From the NCBI RefSeq assembly GCF_009754905.2, contig NZ_CP066775.1, positions 3,348,001 to 3,412,000 on the forward strand: a DNA stretch of 64,000 nt. The letters run 5' to 3'. Shown here piece after piece: positions 43,184 to 52,408 of this stretch; positions within the stretch are counted from its first letter, which is position 1; the number at the start of each line of letters is the position of its first letter. Source of the DNA: Mucilaginibacter ginkgonis (GTDB lineage Bacteria > Bacteroidota > Bacteroidia > Sphingobacteriales > Sphingobacteriaceae). Below the pieces are notes generated by a model, which was not told the origin of the DNA, made no database searches, and saw only the letters and a list, made by a program, of their open reading frames with translations. The translations under genes were made by a program, and so were the position numbers.

Positions 43184-45343
43184 ATGTACAAATATTTATC
43201 TACCATACCATTAGTATTCTTTTTTAATATTCTTTTAGCGCAGTCGACCAAACGGGACACAACTAAAAAAGATTCTACAAACCATAATCTCAAAGAAGTT
43301 ACGGTTACCACGCGCTATTACAAAACCTATAAGATAGATCGGTCGTCAAATACACTTAAGCTGACAACGCCGCTGCTCAAACTTCCGCAGAATATCCAGG
43401 AAGTTGACAAGGATGTGCTGACCGATCAGCAGGCCATCAACATCAGCGAAAGCATTACCCGCAACGTGAGCGGCGCCATGCGTAACAACACCGCCGATTT
43501 TTACAACCCATTCATATTTATGCGTGGCGCTGCCGTGAACACCTTGCGCAACGGCATGGATGTATCTATGATCTATTATGGCCCAACGCCCGAAGACGCC
43601 TCGATCATAGACCGAATGGAATTCATAAAAGGCCCGGCCGGGTATGTAAACGCCATTGGTGACCCCGCAGGATCTTTTAACCTGGTGACCAAACAACCCA
43701 CCGGCACAAATAATAACCATATTAACTTCACTGCAGGAAGCTTTAACCTGTACAGGCTTTCTGTGGATTTGGACGATAACCTAAACGACGATAAAAAATG
43801 GCAATACCGCCTGAATGTAACAGGCCAAAAGGCTAAGTCGTTTCAAAAGTTTGCTTTCAATGATAAACTTGTTATCGACCCGGTGTTGAAATATAACATC
43901 GATGAGCACTCCTATATTTCTGCTGAATATATTTACACTCAGCAGCAATTTAAGCAGTACCTGCTAACGGTATTTACGCCTTACGGCTTTGGATCTTTGC
44001 CAACTGATTTTAGTATAACCGACCCCAACAACACGCCGACAAAGGCATTTGAAAACAACGCATTCCTAACTTACCACAATAGCTTTAACAGCAAATGGCA
44101 GCTAACGGCAAAGGCAACATACGTGGCAGATAACTTAACCGGCAGTTATTTTTTCGTGTCGAAGTATACGCCCGCGACACCAAACCTGCTGCAAAGGCGG
44201 GTCACTTACGAGAAGTTCAACACTAGTGTTTTTGCCGCGCAAGCATTTCTGAATGGTGAATTTGCAACCGGTGCCATCACCCATAAAATACTTGCCGGGT
44301 TGGATTACAACAACAAAAACCTGCTGGCCTACTCGGGTTATAATGACCCTACCGCTAATCAGGCATTGTACCCGCTTGACGTAAACAACCCCGTTTACGG
44401 AATACCTTTCGACGCGAATGTTAAGCAGGGAAAACTTGCAGACATTGCTACCAACAAGTCGGCAGTGCGATATGGCGCAGCATATGCGCAGGACGAACTG
44501 AATATGCTGGATGACAGATTGCGCGTTACCATTGCTGCCCGCCTAACTACATCAACAAGCAGCATAGCCATACCAACGGTGACAGGCGTATCTAATACGG
44601 TTGTCACGCCAAGGCTCGGCCTCGATTATTCACTCACCAATAATTTCTCTGCCTATGCATTGTTCGATAAAACCTTTACGCCGCAAAGCGGCATCAGCGC
44701 TACCGGCGGACTTTTTGCGCCATTAAGAGGGCAAGACCTTGAAGCAGGGTTAAAGAAGGATTGGGCAAATGGCAAGTGGAATACCACGTTATCGGTTTAT
44801 CGCATCACGCGCAATAATATTATTGTGACGGACCCGGCAACTAATCTGCAATCGCAAATAGGGCAAACGATCTCAAAAGGTATAGAATTCGACCTGAAGG
44901 GCGAGATCGTAAAAGGGCTTGACTGCGTGATAAATTACGCGTACACCGATGCCTATATCTCTAAAGATGCCAACGCCACACTTATCGGGTTACCTGCGCC
45001 TTATCGTGTTAAGCATATCCAAAATACCTGGCTTAACTACAAGCTGCCTTTAAAATCAATTAGCGGGTTTGCGCTTTCAGGAGGCTATCAATTGCAGACA
45101 GGCAGGGCCGGGCGATATTCGCAGGAAAATGGGTTGAACATAGCGCCCATATTCAGGCTTGATGGTGGCATCGGCTGGTCTAACAGCAGGTTCTCAGTAA
45201 ATGGCATTGTAAACAATATTTTGAACCGGCTTAATTACGGCAGTGCGTGGATAACGCCGGTAGCTATTAATCCAACAGGTTTATATGCTTATGTACCATA
45301 CCCTCCGCGTGAGTACAGGGTAAGTATTGGTTACAGTTTTTAA
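43184..45343 (+). CDS. TonB-dependent siderophore receptor
   Basis: The start at 43184 gives a signal peptide MYKYLSTIPLVFFFNILLAQ; the frame is open from 43142. The ~719-residue protein has a plug domain (LPQNIQEVDKDVLTDQQAINISESITRNVSG, DRMEFIKGPAGYVNAIGDPAGSFNLVTKQPTG) and a 22-strand barrel ending in REYRVSIGYSF with terminal Phe. The plug signature belongs to the FhuA-like ferric-siderophore family. There is no N-terminal carboxypeptidase-like or signalling domain. It imports a ferric chelate across the outer membrane, powered by TonB. Confidence 0.93.
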   Translation: MYKYLSTIPLVFFFNILLAQSTKRDTTKKDSTNHNLKEVTVTTRYYKTYKIDRSSNTLKLTTPLLKLPQNIQEVDKDVLTDQQAINISESITRNVSGAMRNNTADFYNPFIFMRGAAVNTLRNGMDVSMIYYGPTPEDASIIDRMEFIKGPAGYVNAIGDPAGSFNLVTKQPTGTNNNHINFTAGSFNLYRLSVDLDDNLNDDKKWQYRLNVTGQKAKSFQKFAFNDKLVIDPVLKYNIDEHSYISAEYIYTQQQFKQYLLTVFTPYGFGSLPTDFSITDPNNTPTKAFENNAFLTYHNSFNSKWQLTAKATYVADNLTGSYFFVSKYTPATPNLLQRRVTYEKFNTSVFAAQAFLNGEFATGAITHKILAGLDYNNKNLLAYSGYNDPTANQALYPLDVNNPVYGIPFDANVKQGKLADIATNKSAVRYGAAYAQDELNMLDDRLRVTIAARLTTSTSSIAIPTVTGVSNTVVTPRLGLDYSLTNNFSAYALFDKTFTPQSGISATGGLFAPLRGQDLEAGLKKDWANGKWNTTLSVYRITRNNIIVTDPATNLQSQIGQTISKGIEFDLKGEIVKGLDCVINYAYTDAYISKDANATLIGLPAPYRVKHIQNTWLNYKLPLKSISGFALSGGYQLQTGRAGRYSQENGLNIAPIFRLDGGIGWSNSRFSVNGIVNNILNRLNYGSAWITPVAINPTGLYAYVPYPPREYRVSIGYSF

Positions 45344-45352
45344 CTTTTGGCC

Positions 45353-46468
45353 ATGACCAAATCACAGATCACCAAACTGGCCTTTAAGTGGCATGGCTGG
45401 CTGGGCATAACAGCAGGAATATTTTTCCTGCTGTTTGGCATAACCGGCAGTATGCTCATGTTCCGCACCGACCTTGACCGCTATTGTAATCCGGAATTGC
45501 ATCATGTGCAGCCCTCAGCTACTATCGTATCGGCAGATAGCATTTACCGTCAGTTGGTACGCACACATCCAAACCTAAAAAAGATCGTTCTGCACGATTT
45601 TCCGAGCGATAAATATGACACTTACGAGTTTATGCTGTACAAAAATCAGCAGCATGTTACCGACAATTATTTGTACTTCGTTTTTGTAGATCCTTATACC
45701 GGAAAGGTATTAAGCGAAGGTAGTTACGGCAATTTAGGCCCGTCGTTTTTTAGATGGTTATATTCTTTTCATTACAGTTTGCAATTAGGCATGCCCGGTA
45801 TGCTGTTTACCGCCTTGATAGGGTTGGTTATGCTGCTTTCGCTTGTTACAGGTATTATTATTTACCGAAAACACTTTTGGGATGCATTAAGGTTCAGAGC
45901 GGGCCTGAGGTTTAAGAATACAGGCTCGGCAATATCTTCGCTGCACCGCATCGTCGGGGTTTGGGCTATTATATCTACGGCCATATTGTTCATCACCGGT
46001 TTTTGGATGAATAAGGAACACTTCTCCGCCAAAACCTGGCAGCTGCAAAAGCCGCATTCAAATCATTTGGTAAAGGCTAATATAGATGATTTGGTTAAGC
46101 GTTCGTTGCAGATCGCGCCCGGGTTTAAGCCCATAGCGGTAAACATTCCATGCGTCACGGGCCAGGAGATTTTGGTGCGGGGGCAAATGCCAGATACCCG
46201 GTTCTGCTTGTTAAAAGGAAAGGCCAGCGCGGTAACATTCGACCCGCAAACGGGTGCGTTTAAAAAGGTGATAGACATTGATAAGCAGAACTATGACAAG
46301 CGGATAGACACGGAAATATACAACCTGCACATAGGCAGTTATGGCGGCAATGCCGTGCGCTGGTTGTACGTATTCTTTGGATTACTGCCGGGAATACTGT
46401 CTGTTACAGGCGCGTTATTGTGGTTAAAAAAACGACGCAGGCGTTACCGTACAAAAGTAAATGGATAA
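45353..46468 (+). CDS. PepSY-associated TM helix protein, likely ferric-siderophore reductase type
   Basis: ATG 45353 is chosen over an in-frame TTG two codons earlier. The ~371-residue protein is of the PepSY_TM family: FKWHGWLGITAGIFFLLFGITGSMLMF, a periplasmic domain (PYTGKVLSEGSYGNLG), FLRWLYSFHYSLQLG-like helices, then ISSLHRIVGVWAIISTAILFITGFWM and a last helix LYVFFGLLPGILSVTGALLWL. The paired His residues in the helices resemble heme-binding positions in this family. It starts 9 bp after the siderophore receptor and probably reduces or releases the imported iron in the inner membrane. Confidence 0.88.
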   Translation: MTKSQITKLAFKWHGWLGITAGIFFLLFGITGSMLMFRTDLDRYCNPELHHVQPSATIVSADSIYRQLVRTHPNLKKIVLHDFPSDKYDTYEFMLYKNQQHVTDNYLYFVFVDPYTGKVLSEGSYGNLGPSFFRWLYSFHYSLQLGMPGMLFTALIGLVMLLSLVTGIIIYRKHFWDALRFRAGLRFKNTGSAISSLHRIVGVWAIISTAILFITGFWMNKEHFSAKTWQLQKPHSNHLVKANIDDLVKRSLQIAPGFKPIAVNIPCVTGQEILVRGQMPDTRFCLLKGKASAVTFDPQTGAFKKVIDIDKQNYDKRIDTEIYNLHIGSYGGNAVRWLYVFFGLLPGILSVTGALLWLKKRRRRYRTKVNG

Positions 46469-46520
46469 TTGCATTTTCAAATTAATCCATATCTTACGGG
46501 TTAGCTAACCACTAATAGAT

Positions 46521-47822
46521 ATGAAGAAATTTTGCTTACTGATATTCACGTTACACGCTGCAAGCGCGATTGCGCAAACAGGTGCTTTGCAAGCAGTTGT
46601 AAACAAAAAAGCAAACGAGCTGGAGAAGCAGGTGATTGCTTGGCGGCGCGACTTTCATGAACACCCGGAGTTGGGTAACCACGAAGTACGTACTGCTGAC
46701 ATCATCGCCAAACACCTTACATCTCTGGGTATCGAGGTGAAAACCGGCGTGGCTAAAACAGGCGTTATCGGAATATTAAAAGGCGGAAAACCTGGTCCGG
46801 TTGTGGCGCTTCGTGCAGATATGGACGGATTGCCGGTTACAGAAAGGGTAAACCTTCCCTTCGCGTCTAAAGTGCGCACCATGTATAACGGCAACGAATT
46901 TGGCGTAATGGCGGCCTGCGGGCATGATAGCCACGTGGCTATATTAATGGGTGTGGCATCTGTGCTGTCGTCCATGAAAAATGATTTGCATGGTACAGTG
47001 AAGTTTATCTTCCAACCTGCAGAAGAAGGCCCGCCGGCGGGTGAGCAGGGCGGCGCGGAGCTAATGATCAAGGAAGGCGCATTAGAGCACCCCAAAGTGG
47101 ATGTTATTTTTGGGTTGCACATCAATTCTCAGACAGAAGTAGGAAAGATAGGCTACCGCCCGGGCGGCACAATGGCTGCTGTTAACGATATGCAGATCAT
47201 TGTAAAAGGCCGTTCGGCTCATGGTGCCTATCCATGGAGTAGTATTGACCCGATAGTTACATCGGCACAGATCATCAACAACCTGCAAACCATTGTGAGC
47301 CGTAACCTTAATGTAACTGAGAACGGCGCGGTGGTAACCATTGGCGCTATCAATGGCGGCAACCGCTCTAATATTATTCCGGAGAAGGTGGAAATGCTTG
47401 GTACCATTCGCGCGCTGAGTGACCAGGACGAAAAGATGCTGATAGAGAATGTAAAACGCATTGCAACAAAAACCGCTGAAGCCAACGGCGCCGTTGCCGA
47501 AGTAAAGATCCCTTACAGCAACCACTACCCGGTTACCTACAACAACCCCGAACTGATCAATAAAATGCTGCCGACTTTGCAGGCCGTTGCAGGCAAAGAA
47601 AACGTGTTGCTGCGCCCTGCGGTGACCGGTGCAGAGGATTTTAGCTTTTTTGAGCAAAAGGTGCCGGGGCTTTTCTTCTTCCTGGGCGGCATGCCTAAAG
47701 GCCAGGACCCGTTAAAGGCACCTTCGCACCACACTCCTGATTTTTATATCGATGAAAGCGGATTTACTCTTGGTGTTAAAGCGTTATGCGATTTGACGAT
47801 TGATTATATGGGAGGGAAGTAA
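46521..47822 (+). CDS. Secreted M20 family amidohydrolase (hippurate hydrolase/aminoacylase type)
   Basis: The signal peptide MKKFCLLIFTLHAASAIAQ leads a 433-residue M20D-type enzyme. The core begins WRRDFHEHPELGNHEVRTA; metal ligands lie in MAACGHDSHVAILMGVA, IFQPAEEGPPAGEQGGAEL and the late GAEDFSFFEQKVPG, with His in SHHTPDFYID. Such enzymes cleave N-acylated amino acids. Transport and context do not identify the substrate. Export is unusual for a typical cytosolic aminoacylase but common in Bacteroidota. Confidence 0.92.
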   Translation: MKKFCLLIFTLHAASAIAQTGALQAVVNKKANELEKQVIAWRRDFHEHPELGNHEVRTADIIAKHLTSLGIEVKTGVAKTGVIGILKGGKPGPVVALRADMDGLPVTERVNLPFASKVRTMYNGNEFGVMAACGHDSHVAILMGVASVLSSMKNDLHGTVKFIFQPAEEGPPAGEQGGAELMIKEGALEHPKVDVIFGLHINSQTEVGKIGYRPGGTMAAVNDMQIIVKGRSAHGAYPWSSIDPIVTSAQIINNLQTIVSRNLNVTENGAVVTIGAINGGNRSNIIPEKVEMLGTIRALSDQDEKMLIENVKRIATKTAEANGAVAEVKIPYSNHYPVTYNNPELINKMLPTLQAVAGKENVLLRPAVTGAEDFSFFEQKVPGLFFFLGGMPKGQDPLKAPSHHTPDFYIDESGFTLGVKALCDLTIDYMGGK

Positions 47823-47874
47823 TAAGTCTAATTCATTATAGCATATTAACGAACCATTTTTCTTGGTCTATTTC

Positions 47875-48191
47875 GTTCTTTTGTCTTAGCAACAAAAGAA
47901 CCAAAAATGCCAAGTCAGCGCAAGGCTTCTTTTGCCGCACAAGGCCTTTGCCCTGCAAAATATTTTGCGGGCCCTCATCACACAAGCCCTCAGTGGCGCA
48001 AAATATTTATCACCGAAGCTGCGCGCTGACGCTTCGAACGCGGAAATTGTTGGCACTGAATTAACAACACCGAAAAATGCGGCATCAGTCTGTGCGGCGA
48101 TCACAGGCCCTGAAAACTGCAAACCCATTGTAGCACAGGGTGCAGCCGCGAGTTTCTTTGGTTACTTTCTTTGACGGTCAAAGAAAGTAAC
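47875..48191. repeat. 317-bp hairpin-bounded repeat element
   Basis: The left end is a perfect 9-bp hairpin, GTTCTTTTG (47875-47883) and CAAAAGAAC (47893-47901). The right end is a perfect 15-bp hairpin with a single-base loop, GTTACTTTCTTTGAC (48161-48175) and GTCAAAGAAAGTAAC (48177-48191). Both are AAAGAA-type motifs in opposite settings. I recall similar ends in intergenic DNA of many bacteria, but copy number here cannot be counted. Confidence 0.65.
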
Positions 48192-48420
48192 ATTGAATTT
48201 AATCATGATGTAGATATTTGCTTTAAACTTTTGCCTTCACTAAACTGCTCGCGATTTACCACAAGCAGGGACGCTTGTGGTAGCGAAAAGAAGTTCTTAA
48301 AAAGGAATAATGGATTGGCCACCTATTAGCACCAGCGCATAAGATCCTTCGCTGCGCTCAGGATGCAATTTCAATATTTCCGGATTATGCGCGTAATACC
48401 TTATACGACAAATTTCCACC

Positions 48421-48502
48421 TTGTCATTGCGAGGAGCGCAGCGACGCGGCAATCTTTTGTGATGATTTTATGCTGGGATTGCTTCGTGCCCCGCAATGAC
48501 AA
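48421..48502. repeat. Complete ATTGCG inverted-repeat element
   Basis: TTGTCATTGCG at 48421-48431 pairs with CGCAATGACAA at 48492-48502 (11 bp). Internal GCGGCAATC and GATTGC segments extend the pairing. Fragments of the same sequence occur at 24758-24785 and 38905-38981. Confidence 0.75.
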
Positions 48503-48536
48503 ATGAAAGAGCACATCTTCCCATCTGCACATCACC

Positions 48537-50063
48537 TTACAATTTCTTAAAATCATATGGCCCGTACTCTATAAAGTCGGCTACTTTGACGCGTACGCCA
48601 ACCACTTTACCGTTACGTACTTCGAAAGGGAAAACAGCCTTGCCAAATTCGGGGTCAGAGAAAGTTGCGTAGAAGCGGTTGCCTCCCAGCGATTGCAGTT
48701 TGACAAACATTCGCTGGTGATGTTCTAAGCGCATTTCTAATTCGTTGTTCTCGCCCTGTGTTATGGTCATGTTGCCATAAAGGTCATTAGTGTACTTGCC
48801 TGCATATTCGCGCAGCGGCAAAGACGGTTTTAAGTTCAATGCCACAGAATCGCGCAGTTTATTGGTCCGCTGCAGTTCTTTAGTCATGTCTGCCTTAAAG
48901 CCTTCCAGATATTTGTTGCTGTAATCCTGGTATGGCCGTTTTAGATAAGCGTCCAAAATTTCCCAGCGCAGGGCTTCATACAATTCGTTTTGGTCTGAAT
49001 TGGTGAGGATAATGATGCCAAGTTTGTCCTCCGGCACCAAGGTTACCGATGAGACAAACCCATTAACACCACCGTCATGCATCACCAGTCGTTTGCCTTC
49101 GTAATCCTGCAAAAACCAGCCAAGTCCATATAATTGGAAGAAGCTTTCCCCTGTCAATCGCTTGCCGCTTGATACCACATCCTGCGGAACGCGAGTAGCT
49201 TCGATAGCATCCGCCGGTATCAATTGACGGCTGCCCACTTTCCCATCATTCAGCAAAGTCATCACCCACTTGCTCATGTCTTGTGCCGAAGAACTGATAG
49301 CACCCGCAGGGGCAAGGTTATCCAATTGCGGGAATGGGATAGCTATCAGCCTGCCATCGGTAATGGTATGTGCCGATGCCTTGTTGATCGCCTTTGGCAA
49401 GTCTGCGCTAAGGGCAAGTGTATTGCTCATGCCCAGGGGCACAAAAATATTTTCGCGGATGTATTGTTCCCATGTTTTACCTGTAACCCGCGGAATGATC
49501 TCGCCTGCCGTCAGAAACGCGGCGTTGGTATACCCCCATTTGGTACGGAACGCGTAGGGCGCCTTTACATGGTCCATTTTTTCCATCACCTCGTTTCGTG
49601 TGAGGCTACTGGTCCAGTAGGTAAAATCCCCCTGAAAGGTGCGGAATCCCAATCGGTGGCAAAGCAAGTCGCGTACGGTGATCATTTGAGTCGACAAGGG
49701 GTCCGCCAGTTTAAACTCAGGAATGTATTTGGTCACTTTTTCGTCGAGGGATAATTTACGGTCGGCTTGCAGGGTGGCAAGCGCGGTGGCGGTAAAAGCC
49801 TTTGTGTTACTGCCGATCATAAAAAGCGTGTTCTGATCAACCTTAGTCGGCACACCTAACTCTTTGATGCCATAACCCTTCATCATTACAATGCGCCCGT
49901 CTTTAACTATACAAACAGCTGCGCCAGGGATGCGCCAGTTGGTCAATGCACGGTTAATGTAGTTGTCAAGGCTGTCTGAAACGAACTTGCTGCGATTCGC
50001 ATTTTGCGCACCGGCAACTAAACCAAAAAATGAAAGCAGGAAAAGCAGAGCAAATTTTTTCAT
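48537..50063 (-). CDS. Secreted serine hydrolase, class C beta-lactamase/DUF3471 type
   Basis: The signal peptide MKKFALLFLLSFFGLVAGA precedes a beta-lactamase-like domain with SNTK in MIGSNTKAFTATALATL (nucleophile Ser and Lys) and YTN in KWGYTNAAFLTAGEII as the Tyr motif. A third conserved stretch VMHDGGVNGFVSSVTLVP follows. The C-terminal ~110 residues (LPLREYAGKYTNDLYGNMTITQGEN) form a DUF3471-like beta domain found in many such esterases/peptidases. True beta-lactam hydrolysis is unlikely; D-amino-acid peptide or ester cleavage is more usual. Confidence 0.92.
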   Translation of the reverse strand: MKKFALLFLLSFFGLVAGAQNANRSKFVSDSLDNYINRALTNWRIPGAAVCIVKDGRIVMMKGYGIKELGVPTKVDQNTLFMIGSNTKAFTATALATLQADRKLSLDEKVTKYIPEFKLADPLSTQMITVRDLLCHRLGFRTFQGDFTYWTSSLTRNEVMEKMDHVKAPYAFRTKWGYTNAAFLTAGEIIPRVTGKTWEQYIRENIFVPLGMSNTLALSADLPKAINKASAHTITDGRLIAIPFPQLDNLAPAGAISSSAQDMSKWVMTLLNDGKVGSRQLIPADAIEATRVPQDVVSSGKRLTGESFFQLYGLGWFLQDYEGKRLVMHDGGVNGFVSSVTLVPEDKLGIIILTNSDQNELYEALRWEILDAYLKRPYQDYSNKYLEGFKADMTKELQRTNKLRDSVALNLKPSLPLREYAGKYTNDLYGNMTITQGENNELEMRLEHHQRMFVKLQSLGGNRFYATFSDPEFGKAVFPFEVRNGKVVGVRVKVADFIEYGPYDFKKL

Positions 50064-50120
50064 CTATATTTAGCAGTAAATCCTTCCAAATTATAACGGT
50101 TATCTCTTTTATTTGATGTA

Positions 50121-52298
50121 ATGCACAAAAAAAATTTAAAGATCGGCGCGCTTTTAAGCTTTATTATGATGCTGACTATAAGCAAAACACAATTATATGC
50201 ACAGGTAGGCAATTTTCAATGGGGCAAAGATGGTTATCATTACTATGATGTAAAAAAGGGCAACCTGGTTTATGAAGACGTCCGCGACCCTAAAAACGCG
50301 CAAATCTTTCTTAACCGTAGTAAGCTGGTTATAAAAAAAGGTGATACTATCGGTATCGAAAACTTCAGGGTTGCCGATGCCGGCGACAATGTGCTGATCA
50401 ATACCAACACCAGGAAAGTTTGGCGACAATACACACGCGGTGACTATTGGCTATACAATGTAAAAAATGGTGCCATGAAACAGCTGGGTAAAGGCAAACC
50501 TTCGTCGTCATTGATGTTTGCCAAGCTATCGCCAGACGGGTCGAAGGTTGCCTATGTAAGTGAGCATAACATCTACGTTGAGGATTTGAGGACGGGCTTC
50601 ATTAAACCGCTTACAACCAGTGGTACAAAAAAGCTGATAAATGGCACTTTCGATTGGGCTTATGAGGAAGAATTTGACTGCCGTGATGGGTTCCGTTGGT
50701 CGCCCGATGGGACGTCTATCGCCTACTGGCAAATCAATGCTACAACTATACCCAACTACCTGATGCTGAACACTACTGACTCGGTTTATTCGCATACCGT
50801 ACCGGTTGAATATCCTGTAGCGGGTGTTAATCCAAGCGCGTGCCGCATTGGTGTAGTGAATGTAGCTACAGGGAAAAACAAATGGATGAACGTGCCCGGC
50901 GATGCTATACAAAACTATATCCCGCGCATGGAGTGGGCCGGTAATTCAAACGAATTGATCTTACAGCAACTTAACCGCGCACAAAACCAAAGCCGCATCA
51001 TTATTTGCAATGTTTCTAACGCTACTGCACGGGTGATCTTCCGCGATGAGGATAAATCCTGGGTAGAAGTGAGTAATAAAGTAATGGGTTGGGATTGGAT
51101 AGATAATGGCAAATCATTTGTTTGGTTGAGCGAAAAAGACGGCTGGCAGCATGCCTACCGCATAAACCGCGAGGGGCAGGCAAAACTTTTAACACCGGGA
51201 GATTATGATGTAATGCAAATTGTCTCTGTTGATAACAAGAATCAGTTACTTTATTTTATTGCCTCGCCTGAAAATGCTACCCAACGCTTCCTTTACAAAA
51301 CAAGCCTTAGTGGCGGCAAGGCCGAGCGAGTTTCACCTGTTTCGCAGAACGGTTATCACCGGTATGAGATTTCACCGGATAATGCGGTAGCTGTTCACAG
51401 CTTTACCAATATAACCACTATGCCGGTGAAAGAATATGTTAGCCTGCAGGATCATAACCATATTAGCGGCGACGAGATTATACCTGGTAAAAGCCCTGTT
51501 AAAAGCAATGCCGAGTTTTTTAAGGTAACTACCGTAGACGGAGTAACGCTTGACGGATGGGTGGTAAAACCCAAAGATTTTGATCCGGCTAAAAAGTACC
51601 CGGTAGTATTTTATGTTTACGGCGAGCCTGCTTCGCAAACGGTATCAGACATCTACTACAATCCGCTTAACCGTTTATACCAGGGCAGCATGGCAGCAGA
51701 TGGTTACCTATATGTCTCGCTGGACAACAGGGGCACGCCCGCTCCAAAAGGGCGCGAATGGCGTAAAGCGATTTATAAAAACATCGGCGTGGTAAACATT
51801 CGCGATCAGGCGATGGGTGCAAAAGAAGTGTTAAAATGGCCTTATGCCGATACCAGCCGCGTAGCAGTTTGGGGATGGAGCGGCGGCGGATCGTCAACCC
51901 TTAACCTGATGTTTCAATATCCCGAGATCTACAAAACGGGTATAGCCATTGCCGCGGTGGCAAACCAGCTGACTTACGATGACATTTACCAGGAGCGTTA
52001 CATGGGCGTGCCTACAGACGAACAAAGCCGCTCATTTTACATAAAAGGTTCACCTATTAGTCACGTTAAGGGGTTAAGGGGTAATCTGTTGTATATACAT
52101 GGCACAGGCGACGACAATGTGCATTACAATAATGCGGAGCAGTTGATAAATGAGTTGGTGAAAAACAATAAGCAATTTCAGCTGATGTCTTATCCAAACC
52201 GCACCCACTCTATTTCTGAAGGAGCGGGTACTACTGCGCATTTGAGAATACTTTACACTAATTATCTAAAAGAACACTGTCCGCCGGGGGCGCGATAA
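50121..52298 (+). CDS. Secreted S9B (dipeptidyl peptidase IV-like) peptidase
   Basis: A signal peptide (GALLSFIMMLTISKTQLYAQ) precedes an eight-bladed DPPIV-type propeller (PDGSKVAYVSEHNIYVEDLRTG, WAYEEEFDCRDGFRWSPDGTSIAYW, with the Glu-Glu pair that binds the substrate N-terminus). The hydrolase domain has Ser587 in WGWSGGGSSTLN, Asp in IHGTGDDNVHY and His in PNRTHSI. The nucleophile elbow is GWSGGG instead of the more usual GWSYGG. It removes dipeptides from peptide N-termini. Confidence 0.93.
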   Translation: MHKKNLKIGALLSFIMMLTISKTQLYAQVGNFQWGKDGYHYYDVKKGNLVYEDVRDPKNAQIFLNRSKLVIKKGDTIGIENFRVADAGDNVLINTNTRKVWRQYTRGDYWLYNVKNGAMKQLGKGKPSSSLMFAKLSPDGSKVAYVSEHNIYVEDLRTGFIKPLTTSGTKKLINGTFDWAYEEEFDCRDGFRWSPDGTSIAYWQINATTIPNYLMLNTTDSVYSHTVPVEYPVAGVNPSACRIGVVNVATGKNKWMNVPGDAIQNYIPRMEWAGNSNELILQQLNRAQNQSRIIICNVSNATARVIFRDEDKSWVEVSNKVMGWDWIDNGKSFVWLSEKDGWQHAYRINREGQAKLLTPGDYDVMQIVSVDNKNQLLYFIASPENATQRFLYKTSLSGGKAERVSPVSQNGYHRYEISPDNAVAVHSFTNITTMPVKEYVSLQDHNHISGDEIIPGKSPVKSNAEFFKVTTVDGVTLDGWVVKPKDFDPAKKYPVVFYVYGEPASQTVSDIYYNPLNRLYQGSMAADGYLYVSLDNRGTPAPKGREWRKAIYKNIGVVNIRDQAMGAKEVLKWPYADTSRVAVWGWSGGGSSTLNLMFQYPEIYKTGIAIAAVANQLTYDDIYQERYMGVPTDEQSRSFYIKGSPISHVKGLRGNLLYIHGTGDDNVHYNNAEQLINELVKNNKQFQLMSYPNRTHSISEGAGTTAHLRILYTNYLKEHCPPGAR

Positions 52299-52408
52299 GC
52301 GAACCTCCCCTGCACAACTTAAAGGGGTGAATTTGCTTGTAATTATATTATGCGTTTAAAAGATTTCTGAAAAGGAATACTTAATATGCAGATATATACC
52401 AATTATAA

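Larger units (their letters stand above)
47823..48536. repeat. 714-bp gene-free region made of dispersed repeats
   Basis: No gene is supported. It contains the hairpin-bounded 317-bp element (47875-48191), a palindrome at about 48260-48285 (TACCACAAGC and GCTTGTGGTA), a unit with GCGCATAA/TTATGCGC ends and AAGATCCTTCGCTGCGCTCA (about 48334-48395), and the complete ATTGCG element (48421-48502). The tail (48503-48530) has CACATCT repeats. The short open frame at 47932-48174 lies wholly inside the first element. Confidence 0.65.

Noticed and set aside
47932..48174. 80-codon open frame in the repeat region
   Set aside because: It lies wholly within the hairpin-bounded element, its translation has no protein-like pattern, and its end is formed by the hairpin sequence. 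It looks repeat-derived.
48537..50063. Beta-lactam resistance gene
   Set aside because: The SxxK/YxN fold is shared by many esterases and peptidases, and the DUF3471-like C-terminus is typical of those rather than of true AmpC enzymes.
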